This document shows positions 52,282-63,005 of a stretch of 64,000 nucleotides of DNA, piece after piece (within the stretch, counting starts at the first letter, position 1; every line of letters starts with the position of its first letter). The stretch comes from Streptomyces triticagri. GTDB lineage: Bacteria; Actinomycetota; Actinomycetes; Streptomycetales; Streptomycetaceae. The notes under the pieces were generated by a model. That model was not told the origin of the DNA. It was given only the letters and a program-made list of their open reading frames with translations, and did no database searches. The position numbers were made by a program, and so were the translations under genes. The stretch spans positions 1 to 64,000 of the forward strand of contig NZ_QUAK01000051.1 of assembly GCF_003429565.1 (NCBI RefSeq), given 5' to 3'.

Positions 52282-54431
52282 CATTTTGAGCGCCGGCCGA
52301 CCGCCAAGGTCAACGCTCCGAGGGCCGTGAGCACCACGGCGAGCCCGCCGTACAGCAGCGTGCTGTCACCGGAACCGGTAGCGGCAAGGTGCCCGCCGCC
52401 GTCGTGGTGCCCGCCACCGTCGTGGTGCCCGTCACCAGGAGAAAGCGAAGGCGAAGGTGAAGGCGACTCCGACGCCGGCGGCGGACGGTGCTGCTCGCGC
52501 TCGGTGACGATCACCGACGTGCAGGCCCCCGCGCCCCTCCCGGGGCGCTTCGCCGCGGACGGGCAGTTGGTCTTCTCGACCCGCGACGTCACCGGGATCA
52601 CGACCTTCTCGCCGGCGGTGCAGGACGCCTCGACCTCCTGCGTGATCGTCACCGTGCTCTTCGCCGCGACATCGCCGCGCCACACGTACTTCGCGCCCTC
52701 GCGGACGATCTCGCCGCTGCTCGCCTCGGGCTTGCCGCCCTTGCGCACCGGCCACTCGAAGGCCGCGCCGATCCTGGGGTCCGCACTCTCGTTGCTGATC
52801 TTCACGGTGTTCGTGGTCGAGGTGCACGGCGGGATCTCGCCGTCCTCCGGGCTGCTCTCCACCGTCAGCTCCGGCACCGGACGCGGCGACGGGTCGACCT
52901 CGGGCGCCGCGCCGCAGGACGGGTCCGTGCTGTCCTCGTCGCAGTTGGAGCGCGGGGTCAGCACGTCGACGTCGTTGCGCAGCTTTCCGTCGCCGCGCAT
53001 CGGGTCGTCGACCGTCGCCGAGTAGGTGAGGGTCGCGGTCTCGCCGGCCGGGATGTCCCCGACGTAGGAGAGCTTCGGCTCGGCGTAGCTGATCTGCCCG
53101 ATGCTGGCCTTCGCGTCGTTGTTGTACGTCGCGTCGTCCAGCGTGTCGGTCAGGTCGTCGGTCAACTTGGCGTTGGGGTACGGGAGTCGGCTGACATTCT
53201 TGGCCTTCACCGTGTACGTCACGGTGTCGCCCGGGTGCACCTTCGCCGGGCTCGCCGTCTTGGTGACCTCCAGGTCCGGCACGGGCACGGAGAAGGCCAG
53301 CGCGGACGGGACGTAGGTGTCGCCCTTGGTCTCGAAGGTCAGATCGGCGTCCGTGGCGCCCTCGGGGATCGCGCCCTCGGGGACGTCGAACTCCTTGGCG
53401 TCGATGCTCAGGTTGTTGCGGTACCTGGGGTCGACCGAGCCGTCGTCCTCGCTGATGAAGAAGTTGTTGGTGTTGCCGGTGTGCGACTCGGTGACGTTCT
53501 CGCCGTCGACCAGGAAGCGGTCGCCCGGCGTGTTCCAGTCGCCCTCGTACGCCGTGACGCTCGCCCGCGGTTTGCCCGCCGTCCGGTAGAAGCCGTCGAC
53601 GCGCACCGTGGTGGCCGGAGAGGTGGAGCGCTGCAGCACATGGCCGCCGTACACATAGACGTTGCGGCGGTCCGGCGCGTACTGCTCGTTCGGGCCGTCG
53701 TACTTGTAGACGACCGTCATCGACCAGCCGGCCACACAGCCCTTGCCGTTCGGGGCCCAGATGCCGCCGACGGCGACCGGGACGGGCGCTCCGGTGCCGG
53801 TGACGCCGCTGAACAGCGAGGTCACATCGGCCTCGCCGGTGTAGTAGTGCGGGCCGTTGGTGGTCGTCGGGTCCTGCACCAGGTTCTCCGGGGAGACCTT
53901 GGCGGAGGCGCCGCCCGCGACGCCCACCTCGGGCACCGCGGCGAGCGGGTCGCCGGGCGAGCGCTCGACGTTCGCGCCCGACACGTCGCAGCGCTGCAGC
54001 TGGTTCCGGCCGAATTTGTACGTGCCGTCGTTGCCGCCCCAGAAGAGCCGGGCGTACGCCACCTCCGCGCCGGGCGGGATCTCGACCTGGCCGGTGCTGG
54101 AGCCGAATCCTGCGGTGGTGCCCGCGGTGTCGACGCGCTGCATGTCGAAGGTGTTGTTGTTGTCGGAGCCCTCGCCGCTCGCCGCGACGGCGCAGCGCGC
54201 CGCCATGTCGGCGGGGGTCGTCGGGCAGCCCATGACCGTGTTGCCGATGGTCTTGAAATCGCCGTAGAGGGATTCGTCGTAGCGCTTGGCGAAGGGTTCG
54301 ATCACGTCCGCGGATGCGGGCGAGGCAGCCGCGCCGACGAGCGCCGTCGCGGCGGTGGCCGAGGCGGCCAGGGCCCCGGTGAAGCGTGCGGCGACTCCCG
54401 GCCGCTTTCCATTTGTCCGTTTGAACCACAT
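52281..54431 (-). CDS. LAATG cell-wall-anchored protein with DUF11-like repeats
   Basis: A 716-residue surface protein from ATG 54431. The Sec signal (AARFTGALAASATAATALVG, cut near ASA-D) is followed by a large N-terminal domain (IGNTVMGCPTTPADMAARCA, AYARLFWGGNDGTYKFGRNQ, GCVAGWSMTVVYKYDGPNEQ) that resembles DUF3344-like surface domains, then DUF11-type beta modules (VPDLEVTKTASPAKVHPGDT then VTYTVKAKNVSR). The C-terminus has a Pro/Ser and Gly/His linker, LAATG, a hydrophobic helix (LLYGGLAVVLTALGALTLAV) and GRRSK. LAXTG is the recognition site of Streptomyces class E sortases. Likely role in surface or aerial-hypha structure. Confidence 0.87.
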   Translation of the reverse strand: MWFKRTNGKRPGVAARFTGALAASATAATALVGAAASPASADVIEPFAKRYDESLYGDFKTIGNTVMGCPTTPADMAARCAVAASGEGSDNNNTFDMQRVDTAGTTAGFGSSTGQVEIPPGAEVAYARLFWGGNDGTYKFGRNQLQRCDVSGANVERSPGDPLAAVPEVGVAGGASAKVSPENLVQDPTTTNGPHYYTGEADVTSLFSGVTGTGAPVPVAVGGIWAPNGKGCVAGWSMTVVYKYDGPNEQYAPDRRNVYVYGGHVLQRSTSPATTVRVDGFYRTAGKPRASVTAYEGDWNTPGDRFLVDGENVTESHTGNTNNFFISEDDGSVDPRYRNNLSIDAKEFDVPEGAIPEGATDADLTFETKGDTYVPSALAFSVPVPDLEVTKTASPAKVHPGDTVTYTVKAKNVSRLPYPNAKLTDDLTDTLDDATYNNDAKASIGQISYAEPKLSYVGDIPAGETATLTYSATVDDPMRGDGKLRNDVDVLTPRSNCDEDSTDPSCGAAPEVDPSPRPVPELTVESSPEDGEIPPCTSTTNTVKISNESADPRIGAAFEWPVRKGGKPEASSGEIVREGAKYVWRGDVAAKSTVTITQEVEASCTAGEKVVIPVTSRVEKTNCPSAAKRPGRGAGACTSVIVTEREQHRPPPASESPSPSPSLSPGDGHHDGGGHHDGGGHLAATGSGDSTLLYGGLAVVLTALGALTLAVGRRSK

Positions 54432-54469
54432 AAAGGCGGAATTTATGCAATAAACGCAGTAATCAGCGG

Positions 54470-55498
54470 CTACGCCACACGTCGCGCCTGGTACTCGGCG
54501 ACATTTCCCATCGGAGGGCGCTCCTCGGTGTCGACCGGACGGGTGCGCGGCTCGAATCCGCCCGGTCCCCGCTCGAACTGGGTGAGCCGTGGCCGGACCA
54601 GATGCCCGCGGGCGAGCCGCAGCTGCGCGGTGCGGTAGATCGCGGCGGCCATCCGGCCGAGCGCCCGGCTGTCCTGGTGCCGGTGCTTGCGTACGCCGAC
54701 GTCGACCTGGGCCAGCGCGTCCAGGCCCACGGTGTGCAGCGCGTCGACGAGCAGGCCGAGCTCCACGCCGTAGCCGACGGGGAAGGGGAGCTGTTCGAGC
54801 AGCGAGCGCCGGACCGCGTACTCGCCGCCGAGCGGCTGCACGAAACCGGCCAGCTGCGGCCAGTGCAGATTGAGCAGCGGCCGGGCCACCAGCTCGGTCA
54901 CCCGGCCGCCCTGCCCGGCGCCGTCGATCTCGTCGGCGGCCGAGCCCAGCGGCCGGTCGTACATCGCCTTCACGAACTGCACGTCCGGGTCGGTGAGCAG
55001 CGGACCGACGATGCCGCGCACGAAGTCGCCGGAGAATTCCCTGAGGTCCGCGTCCACGAAGCACACGATGTCGCCGCCGGTCACCAGGAGTGAGCGCCAG
55101 AGCACCTCGCCCTTGCCGGGCAGCGCGGGGATCCGCGGCAGGATCGCGTCCCGGTGCACCACTCGCGCGCCCGCCGCGGCCGCGACCTCGGCCGTACGGT
55201 CGGTGGAACCGGAGTCGACGACCACCAGCTCGTCGACCAGCGGCACGGCCGGGCTCATCAGCTCGCGCCGGACCGCCGAGACGATCTCGCCGACCGTCTC
55301 CTGCTCGTCGAGCGCCGGCAGGACCACACTGATCCGGCTGCCCCGGCCGGCCTTCGCGGCGAGCAGCTGCTCCGTCGAACGGTCGGCCACCGACCAGGAA
55401 CGCCTGGTCAGCCAGCGTTCCACCTCTTCGAGCACGTCCCGTGTCCCCTTGCCTGCCGGTGGTCGTCGTTCGGTCCGAGGCGTGCGGCTGTGATCCAT
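54470..55498 (-). CDS. gpgS: Glucosyl-3-phosphoglycerate synthase
   Basis: A 342-residue GT81-type glycosyltransferase from ATG 55498. Signatures: ISVVLPALDEQETVGEIVSA, VDELVVVDSGSTDRTAEVAA, GKGEVLWRSLLVTGGDIVCF then VDADLREF with the metal-binding DAD, MYDRPLG, GGRVTELVARPLLNLHWPQL and GGEYAVRRSLLEQLPFPVGY. It moves glucose from a nucleotide sugar to 3-phosphoglycerate, the first step to glucosylglycerate, a compatible solute and, in mycobacteria, a precursor of methylglucose lipopolysaccharide. It is divergent from the thrC riboswitch. Confidence 0.92.
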   Translation of the reverse strand: MDHSRTPRTERRPPAGKGTRDVLEEVERWLTRRSWSVADRSTEQLLAAKAGRGSRISVVLPALDEQETVGEIVSAVRRELMSPAVPLVDELVVVDSGSTDRTAEVAAAAGARVVHRDAILPRIPALPGKGEVLWRSLLVTGGDIVCFVDADLREFSGDFVRGIVGPLLTDPDVQFVKAMYDRPLGSAADEIDGAGQGGRVTELVARPLLNLHWPQLAGFVQPLGGEYAVRRSLLEQLPFPVGYGVELGLLVDALHTVGLDALAQVDVGVRKHRHQDSRALGRMAAAIYRTAQLRLARGHLVRPRLTQFERGPGGFEPRTRPVDTEERPPMGNVAEYQARRVA

Positions 55499-55604
55499 CT
55501 CGCCGTTCGGACGACTATCTCAACAGTGACTGCCTTCGGTTACAGTCTTGAACAACGCGGATGACCGTCGCATGCCGGGGTCGTCCGCAGACAACCACAT
55601 ACCG

Positions 55605-55779
55605 CTCATCCAGAGGGGCAGAGGGAAACGGCCCGTTGAAGCCCCGGCAACCCTCCAGCCGGTCTCGCCACCGTCCGCGCCGCACGGCGTTCCGGGTTCG
55701 GTGTTCAGCACAGCGAGGCTCCCGGCTAGGGAAGGTGCCAAATCCGTCTCACGGCGAAGTGCGTCGCGAGAAAGATGAG
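55605..55779 (+). promoter_or_regulatory. SAM-I (S-box) riboswitch upstream of thrC
   Basis: The leader shows the S-box order: ctcatccagaggggcagagg (P1 5' side and kink-turn), ggcccgttgaagccccggca acc, then after a GC-rich P3 arm ggtgccaaatcc, and gatgag closing P1 with the first ctcatc. It ends about 20 bp before the thrC start. Its 5' P1 strand pairs with a strand that also contains the in-frame ATG at 55775, so translation from that ATG is unlikely. Confidence 0.9.
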
Positions 55780-55798
55780 GAGAAAGGGCCTCGCCTCC

Positions 55799-57112
55799 AT
55801 GGCTGTGCAATCCGCCGAAGCCGTCACCACCACCCCCGCCGCAGACGCCGCCCCCGCGTCCGTCGACCTCGGACCGGCCAAGGGCCTGTCCTGTCGCGAG
55901 TGCGGCGAGCACTTCCCGCTCGGTCCGATCTTCGCCTGCGAGCTGTGCTTCGGCCCGCTCGAGGTGGCGTACGAGCTGCCCACCGGCGACCCCGAGGCGC
56001 TGCGCAAGCAGATCGAAGCCGGCCCGGACAACGTCTGGCGGTACGCGCCGCTGCTGCCCGTCCCCGCCGACGTGGCCGGCAAACCGAACCTGAATCCGGG
56101 CTGGACCAAGCTGGTCAAGGCCGACAACCTGGCCCGTGAACTGGGCATCACCGGCGGCCTGTTCATCAAGGACGACTCGGGCAATCCGACCCACTCCTTC
56201 AAGGACCGCGTCGTCGCCCAGGCCATCGAGGCGGCCCGCGCCTTCGGCTTCACCACGCTCTCCTGCTCCTCCACGGGCAATCTGGCGGGTGCCGTCGGCG
56301 CCGCCGCCGCCCGCGCCGGCTTCCGCTCCTGCGTCTTCATCCCGCACGACCTGGAGCAGGGCAAGGTCGTCATGGCCGCGGTCTACGGCGGCGACCTCGT
56401 CGGCATCGAGGGCAACTACGACGACGTGAACCGCTTCTGCTCCGAGCTCATCGGCGACTCGCTCGGCGAGGGCTGGGGCTTCGTGAACGTCAACCTCCGC
56501 CCGTACTACGCGGAGGGCTCCAAGACCCTGGCGTACGAGATCTGCGAGCAGCTCGGCTGGCAGCTGCCCGACCAGCTGGTGATCCCGGTGGCCTCCGGCT
56601 CGCAGCTCACGAAGATCGACAAGGGGCTCAAGGAGCTGATCGCGCTCGGCCTCGTCGAGGACAAGCCGTACAAGATCTTCGGGGCGCAGGCCGAGGGCTG
56701 CTCGCCGGTCTCGACCGCCTTCCGGGACGGCCACGACGTGGTGCGGCCGCAGAAGCCGGACACCATCGCCAAGTCGCTCGCCATCGGCAACCCGGCGGAC
56801 GGGCCGTACGTCCTGGACATCGCGCGGCGTACGGGCGGGGCGGTGGAGGACGTGGACGACGAGCAGGTGGTCGATGCGATCAAGCTGCTTGCTCGTACCG
56901 AGGGGATCTTCGCGGAGACCGCGGGTGGGGTGACCGTGGGTGTGACCCGGAAGCTGCTCGCGTCGGGGGCGCTTGATCCTGCTCTGACCACGGTAGTGCT
57001 CAATACGGGGGACGGGCTCAAGACGCTGGATGCGGTGGCTCCGACGTCGCAGGCGACTGCGGTGATCAAGCCGTCGCTTGACGCGTTCCGTGCCGCCGGG
57101 CTGGCTGAATAG
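55799..57112 (+). CDS. thrC: Threonine synthase
   Basis: A 437-residue PLP enzyme. ATG 55799 is chosen over ATG 55775 because the latter lies inside the riboswitch. A zinc-ribbon-like N-terminus (LSCRECGEHFPLGPIFACEL) precedes the catalytic domain; the PLP lysine is in NPTHSFKDRVVAQAIEAARA, phosphate loops in SCSSTGNLAGAVGAAAARAG, and substrate contacts in VIPVASGSQLTKIDKGLKEL. It converts O-phosphohomoserine to threonine. Control by a SAM riboswitch is notable because this step competes with methionine formation for the homoserine branch. It is followed by the CysO-like gene. Confidence 0.92.
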   Translation: MAVQSAEAVTTTPAADAAPASVDLGPAKGLSCRECGEHFPLGPIFACELCFGPLEVAYELPTGDPEALRKQIEAGPDNVWRYAPLLPVPADVAGKPNLNPGWTKLVKADNLARELGITGGLFIKDDSGNPTHSFKDRVVAQAIEAARAFGFTTLSCSSTGNLAGAVGAAAARAGFRSCVFIPHDLEQGKVVMAAVYGGDLVGIEGNYDDVNRFCSELIGDSLGEGWGFVNVNLRPYYAEGSKTLAYEICEQLGWQLPDQLVIPVASGSQLTKIDKGLKELIALGLVEDKPYKIFGAQAEGCSPVSTAFRDGHDVVRPQKPDTIAKSLAIGNPADGPYVLDIARRTGGAVEDVDDEQVVDAIKLLARTEGIFAETAGGVTVGVTRKLLASGALDPALTTVVLNTGDGLKTLDAVAPTSQATAVIKPSLDAFRAAGLAE

Positions 57113-57116
57113 TCCC

Positions 57117-57215
57117 CAGCCCCGCCCCTTCCCGAAACCGGGGGCGCTGCCCCCGGACCCCTGCTCCTCAATCTCCCCCAGACTTCGTCCGGGGGTACCC
57201 CCAGAGGGGCTGAGA
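57117..57215. repeat. Intergenic repeat with hairpins after thrC
   Basis: Includes gccccttcccgaaaccgggg (57124-57143, shared with 39511) and the inverted pair ctcccccagacttcgtccgg / gggggtacccccag, a common Streptomyces terminator-like cassette. It fills the space between thrC and the CysO-like gene and may limit read-through. Confidence 0.75.
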
Positions 57216-57231
57216 TTAAGGTGATCCACAC

Positions 57232-57510
57232 ATGAGCGTGAATGTCCGTATCCCCACCATCCTGCGTACCTACACCGGTGGTCAGTCCGAGGTCGCTGCC
57301 GAGGGGGGAACTCTGTCCGAGGTCATCGCGGATCTGGAGAAGAACCACACGGGGATCGCCGCCCGCGTCCTGGACGACCAGGGCAAGCTGCGGCGCTTCG
57401 TGAACGTCTACGTCAACGACGACGACGTCCGCTTCGAGCAGGGCCTGGAGACCCCGACCCCCGACGGCGCCGGCGTCTCGATCATCCCCGCGGTGGCCGG
57501 CGGCTGCTGA
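57232..57510 (+). CDS. cysO: CysO-like sulfur-carrier protein (MoaD/ThiS family) ending Gly-Gly-Cys
   Basis: A 92-residue beta-grasp sulfur carrier from ATG 57232: VNVRIPTILRTYTGGQSEVA, LSEVIADLEKNHTGIAARVL, RFVNVYVNDDDVRFEQGLET and a C-terminal SIIPAVAGGC. It is very close to mycobacterial CysO (recalled ending PAVAGG), whose C-terminal Gly is thiocarboxylated and used by CysM to make cysteine. Here an extra Cys follows the GG, so the translated form equals the CysO-Cys adduct and would need a Mec+-type protease to free the GG end. cysM and mec are not in the window. thrC upstream may share its transcript. Confidence 0.9.
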   Translation: MSVNVRIPTILRTYTGGQSEVAAEGGTLSEVIADLEKNHTGIAARVLDDQGKLRRFVNVYVNDDDVRFEQGLETPTPDGAGVSIIPAVAGGC

Positions 57511-57527
57511 GTTACTCCGCGTTACCG

Positions 57528-57566
57528 GAATTGCCCCCTCCGAGAGAGAAACGGAGGGGGCAATTC
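57528..57566 (+). terminator. Strong terminator after cysO
   Basis: Perfect 15-bp inverted repeat (gaattgccccctccg / cggagggggcaattc) with a 9-base loop, 18 bp after the cysO stop. Confidence 0.92.
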
Positions 57567-57929
57567 TGCATGGTTGAGAGGGGTACAGTTGGGAACGCTG
57601 CTTCGGCTCCGAGTGTGGAGCGTGCCGGAAGCATATGAGAAGTGCCCGGCGCTGCGACGAGAAGTAGCCAAAGTGTTCGAGCAATTCGCTCCGTATATTC
57701 CTTTTGCCGGGCCCGACTTGCCCTGAGTTCCAGGGAATCCTCCGCATACTCCCGAAGCGGCGTGCCCAGATTTCTCGTCCGATTGACCTGTTGCAGACGG
57801 CAGTTGGGCAGATACATTCAGCCGCGGTCGACGCGTTCCGGCGCACGCCCCCAAACCATGGGGGGTGAGGTCTGACCCGGATCCGTGAAGTGCGGTTCCG
57901 TGCAAGGGCCAGTAATAGGGGAGTTAGGC
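57567..57929 (+). other. Lower-GC leader region of the cold-shock gene, with a possible small ORF
   Basis: This 363-bp stretch is clearly less GC-rich than its neighbours (for example ccgtatattccttttgccgg). It should hold the promoter and long 5' leader usual for cold-shock genes. On the plus strand a TTG at 57589 with GAGGGG five bases upstream opens a 45-codon frame to 57726 (LRVWSVPEAYEKCPALRREV, then AKVFEQFAPYIPFAGPDLP). Its codon third positions are not GC-rich, so it is either foreign, an old remnant, or chance. Unresolved. Confidence 0.45.
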
Positions 57930-58133
57930 ATGGCTCAGGGCACCGTCAAGTGGTTCAACGCGGAGAAGGGGTACGGCTTCATCGCGGTCGACGGTGGTGC
58001 GGATGTATTCGTCCACTACAGCGCGATTCAGATGGACGGCTACCGCACCCTTGAAGAGGGCCAGCGGGTCGAGTTCGAGATCTCGCAGGGCCAGAAAGGG
58101 CCGCAGGCGGACATGGTCCGCGTGACTGCCTGA
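57930..58133 (+). CDS. Cold-shock protein (CspA family)
   Basis: A 67-residue nucleic-acid-binding protein from ATG 57930 with GGGGAG upstream. It has the RNP motifs KGYGFIAV and DVFVHYSAI and the start [13 protein letters not shown]. These small OB-fold proteins melt RNA structure and aid translation after cold or growth change. It ends at a strong hairpin. The fixed place just before groEL2 matches the S. coelicolor order, from memory. Confidence 0.95.
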   Translation: MAQGTVKWFNAEKGYGFIAVDGGADVFVHYSAIQMDGYRTLEEGQRVEFEISQGQKGPQADMVRVTA

Positions 58134-58166
58134 TCGCGCCGGCGCGACTGGTCGCAACGACGTGAC

Positions 58167-58201
58167 GGAGGGCCCGCATCCCACGGGGGTGCGGGCCCTC
58201 C
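58167..58201 (+). terminator. Hairpin terminator after the cold-shock gene
   Basis: Inverted repeat ggagggcccgcatccc / ggggtgcgggccctcc with one wobble pair and a short loop, 33 bp after the stop. Confidence 0.88.
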
Positions 58202-58244
58202 GGCGTGTGCGGTGCCGACTCGGTGCGGAGTCTCCCGCGGCATC

Positions 58245-58343
58245 GTGAAATCGATTGCTCGGATCCGAGCGTACGCGTCCCGGACCGTTGACCCAGAGGC
58301 CAACTACCTCTACGTTCCGGCTCGTTGCTGTGAAATCGATTGC
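58245..58343. promoter_or_regulatory. Twin LacI-type operators before the GH172 gene
   Basis: gtgaaatcgattgc occurs twice, at 58245-58258 and 58330-58343, 85 bp apart (eight helical turns). Each sits in a near-palindrome around AATCGATT (tgaaatcgattgca in the second), the symmetry of LacI/GalR operators. No LacI gene is adjacent, so the regulator must be elsewhere. The second copy is 60 bp before the gene start. Confidence 0.75.
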
Positions 58344-58403
58344 ACGATGCATCGCGCAACGCACGCTCTGCACCTCCCCCGTCGATCGATGCAGGAGGCA
58401 CAC

Positions 58404-60920
58404 GTGAGACGACAGCACAGATGGACACGCGGCATCGTGGCGGCCGCCCTCGCCGTCGCCCTGGGGCCGGCCCTGGGGACACCGGCGAACGCCGAGGCCG
58501 CGCCCCACCCCGACCCCGCCGGACCGCGGCCGTCCGCTACCGCCAAGGGCCCGGTCGGCTGGGACACCTACCGCGAGCTCGACCGGCTGCCCGGTCTGAC
58601 CACCGGTGTGCAGACGAAACAGTTCTCCAGCTTCGACCGGGCCGGCGGCAACGACCACGACGGCTTCGACGGCCGCCACTCCTGTCTGCGCGAGAGCGCG
58701 GCGGGCTGTGTGATCGCCGAGCACCGCGGCGCCGGCGAGGTCGGCGCGCTCTGGTTCACCCGGGACGAAGGCGACGTCACCCGCACCGGGAACCTCACTG
58801 TCGAACTCGACGGCCGCAAGGTCGTCGACGCCCCGCTGCAGGACGTGGTGGACGGCAAGCTCGGCGCCCCCTTCGTCCGTCCCCTGGTCGGCAACGCCGA
58901 CGACAGCTCCGGCGGCGTCTACGTCGAAGTCCCCATGCCGTACCGGGAGTCGATGCGGATCACCACCGAGCACAACCCGCTCTTCCACCACGTCTCGCAC
59001 CGGACCTTCGCCGACGCGGACGGAGTCGAGACCTTCGACCCGGACGACCCGGCCGAGGACGTCGTACGGACCCTGCGGAAGGCCGGCACCGCCGATCCGA
59101 AGGAGCCGCTTCCCGGAGCCGGTACGACGAAGGCGGAGCTGAAGCTCGCCCCCGGTGAGACGCAGACGCTCGCCCGCACCGACCGGCCCGGACTGCTCTC
59201 CGCCCTGAAGATGCGGCTGCCGGCGGCCGAGCACGTCGCGCCGCGCACCGAGAGCGACGAGGGCCGGGCCTTCGGCGAGGGCGGCTCCAGCGAGTTCACC
59301 GTCGCCGTCGACCCGGCCAACGAAGGCGTACGCCTCACCCGCCGCCTCGACCCGTCGATCGCCGACCAGGTGGCCGCGATCCACGTGGACGGCGAGAAGG
59401 TCGCCGAGTGGCCCGCGAGCGAGCCGGGCGGCGGCGGAGTGTGGGGCGAGCAGAGCGTCGACCTTCCCGCGTCGGCGACCGCCGGCAAGTCCCGGATCAC
59501 CGTACGGAACGCGTTCGTGTCCTCCTCCCTGGACTACAACGAGTTCACCTACTGGGCCGACAGCCTGGTCGGCGGCGAGGCGCGCCGTACCGACACCGTC
59601 GATGTTGGGGACACGGCCGACGAGGCCGCCCACGCCTACACCATCACCGGCCAGGCCTGGGAGGGCGAGCGCACCTTCGCCCACCCGCTCGACGAGGACG
59701 AGCTGGCCGACGTACGAGCCGCACGCAAGCTCCTCGAAGGGCTCCGGCTGCGGATCTCCTTCGACGGTGAGCGCACCGTCGACTCCCCGCTCGGAGAGTT
59801 CTTCGGCTCGGGGCAGGCGATGAACGACGTCCGTTCGCTGATGTACGGGATCGACGCCGAGTCGAGCACGCTGTCCGCCTGGTGGCCGATGCCGTTCGCC
59901 GAGCGGGCCACCGTCGAGCTGCACAACGGCACCGACACCGCGATCACCGCCGGCGACGCCGAGGTCACCGCCGCGCCCTCGGGCGCGCACGCCCGCGCGG
60001 TGCGCACCGGCGCACAGGGGCACTTCCGCACCGACTCGCACGCCGGGCCCACCGAGGACGGCCGCAGCTGGACCTTCCTGAAGGCCTCGGGGCAGGGCAA
60101 GTTCGCCGGGGTCACGCACAGCATGGAGGGTCCGGCCACCCGGTTCTTCCTGGAGGGCGACGAGCGGGTGTACGTGGACGGGTCCCGGACGCCGCAGATC
60201 CACGGCACCGGATCCGAGGACTTCTACCAGGCCGGCTGGTACTTCAACCGCGAGACGTTCTCCGTCCCTTGGCACGGGAACCCGACCCACCTGGGCGGTG
60301 CGACGGGCTGCGGTGCGGGCAAGGACTGCACCGGCGCCTTCCGTCTGATGCTGCACGACGCGGTGCCGTTCTCCTCCTCGATCGACTTCGGCATCGAGCA
60401 CGGCCCGACCAACGACGTGGCGGCGGACTACTCCTCGACCGCGTACTGGTACGGGCGGTCCGAGCCGGCCGGCCACCGCACCGACACGCTGACCCTCGGG
60501 GACCCCGACAGCGAGCGCGCGCACGATTACACCTCGGACGATCCGGGGCCGGTGACGGGCCTCGACTCGCGTTTCGAGGGCGATCTGCACAACGCCCCGG
60601 CGCTCACGGCCGACACCAGAGCGACCCGGGCGCCGGTGTCCTTCACGCTCGCCACCGACCCCGGCAACCGGGGCGTGGAACTGCGCAGGCTCTCCGACCA
60701 GCGGGAGCCGGGGCAGCAGGTGAAGGTCTCGGTGGACGGCGTGCAGCTGCCCGACTGGCAGCAACCGCTCGCCAACAGCGAACGCCGCTGGCTCGAGGAC
60801 GTCCACCAGATTCCGGCCGGCGTCTCGGCGGGCAAGCGCGCGATCACCGTGACGCTGACGCCCGTCGAAGGAGCGCCCGCGTGGTCCGCGGCCTCGTACC
60901 AGGCGCACAGCCTGCGCTGA
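58404..60920 (+). CDS. Secreted GH172 (DUF2961) glycoside hydrolase
   Basis: An 838-residue exported protein from GTG 58404 (GGAGG six bases upstream). Signal: [20 protein letters not shown], cut near ANA-E. The DUF2961/GH172 part begins [20 protein letters not shown], with [60 protein letters not shown] and [20 protein letters not shown], where acidic residues of the active site are expected. The middle and C-terminal parts carry two related beta-sandwich modules ([40 protein letters not shown]). Known GH172 enzymes act on difructose anhydride or D-arabinan. Substrate here is a furanoside glycan by inference. Confidence 0.88.
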   Translation: MRRQHRWTRGIVAAALAVALGPALGTPANAEAAPHPDPAGPRPSATAKGPVGWDTYRELDRLPGLTTGVQTKQFSSFDRAGGNDHDGFDGRHSCLRESAAGCVIAEHRGAGEVGALWFTRDEGDVTRTGNLTVELDGRKVVDAPLQDVVDGKLGAPFVRPLVGNADDSSGGVYVEVPMPYRESMRITTEHNPLFHHVSHRTFADADGVETFDPDDPAEDVVRTLRKAGTADPKEPLPGAGTTKAELKLAPGETQTLARTDRPGLLSALKMRLPAAEHVAPRTESDEGRAFGEGGSSEFTVAVDPANEGVRLTRRLDPSIADQVAAIHVDGEKVAEWPASEPGGGGVWGEQSVDLPASATAGKSRITVRNAFVSSSLDYNEFTYWADSLVGGEARRTDTVDVGDTADEAAHAYTITGQAWEGERTFAHPLDEDELADVRAARKLLEGLRLRISFDGERTVDSPLGEFFGSGQAMNDVRSLMYGIDAESSTLSAWWPMPFAERATVELHNGTDTAITAGDAEVTAAPSGAHARAVRTGAQGHFRTDSHAGPTEDGRSWTFLKASGQGKFAGVTHSMEGPATRFFLEGDERVYVDGSRTPQIHGTGSEDFYQAGWYFNRETFSVPWHGNPTHLGGATGCGAGKDCTGAFRLMLHDAVPFSSSIDFGIEHGPTNDVAADYSSTAYWYGRSEPAGHRTDTLTLGDPDSERAHDYTSDDPGPVTGLDSRFEGDLHNAPALTADTRATRAPVSFTLATDPGNRGVELRRLSDQREPGQQVKVSVDGVQLPDWQQPLANSERRWLEDVHQIPAGVSAGKRAITVTLTPVEGAPAWSAASYQAHSLR

Positions 60921-61057
60921 CCGTCGCAGGACCGGTCGGGGCGAGCCGCGGAAACCGGTCCGTGCGGGCCGCGGGAGCAGACCGTACGTGAGGGTGGAAC
61001 CCTGCCCGTACAAGGGTTTCCGGCAGTCCGTCCTCCCGTACGGCCTCTCCCGAGGCG
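60921..61057. other. Short gap before the groEL2 control region
   Basis: No gene or clear hairpin pair was recognised between the GH172 stop and the first CIRCE element. The groEL2 promoter is expected near 61020-61100. Confidence 0.6.
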
Positions 61058-62907
<1,850 letters not shown>

Positions 62908-62940
62908 TCGACCCCGGTCGATCAACCGTCCCGCACTGAC

Positions 62941-62979
62941 GAAGGGCGGCACCCTCTCTCCCAGGGGGTGCCGCCCTTC
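62941..62979 (+). terminator. Hairpin terminator after groEL2
   Basis: Perfect 14-bp inverted repeat (gaagggcggcaccc / gggtgccgcccttc), 33 bp after the groEL2 stop. Confidence 0.92.
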
Positions 62980-63005
62980 GGCGTGGTGTCCGCTGCCCGC
63001 GCCGC

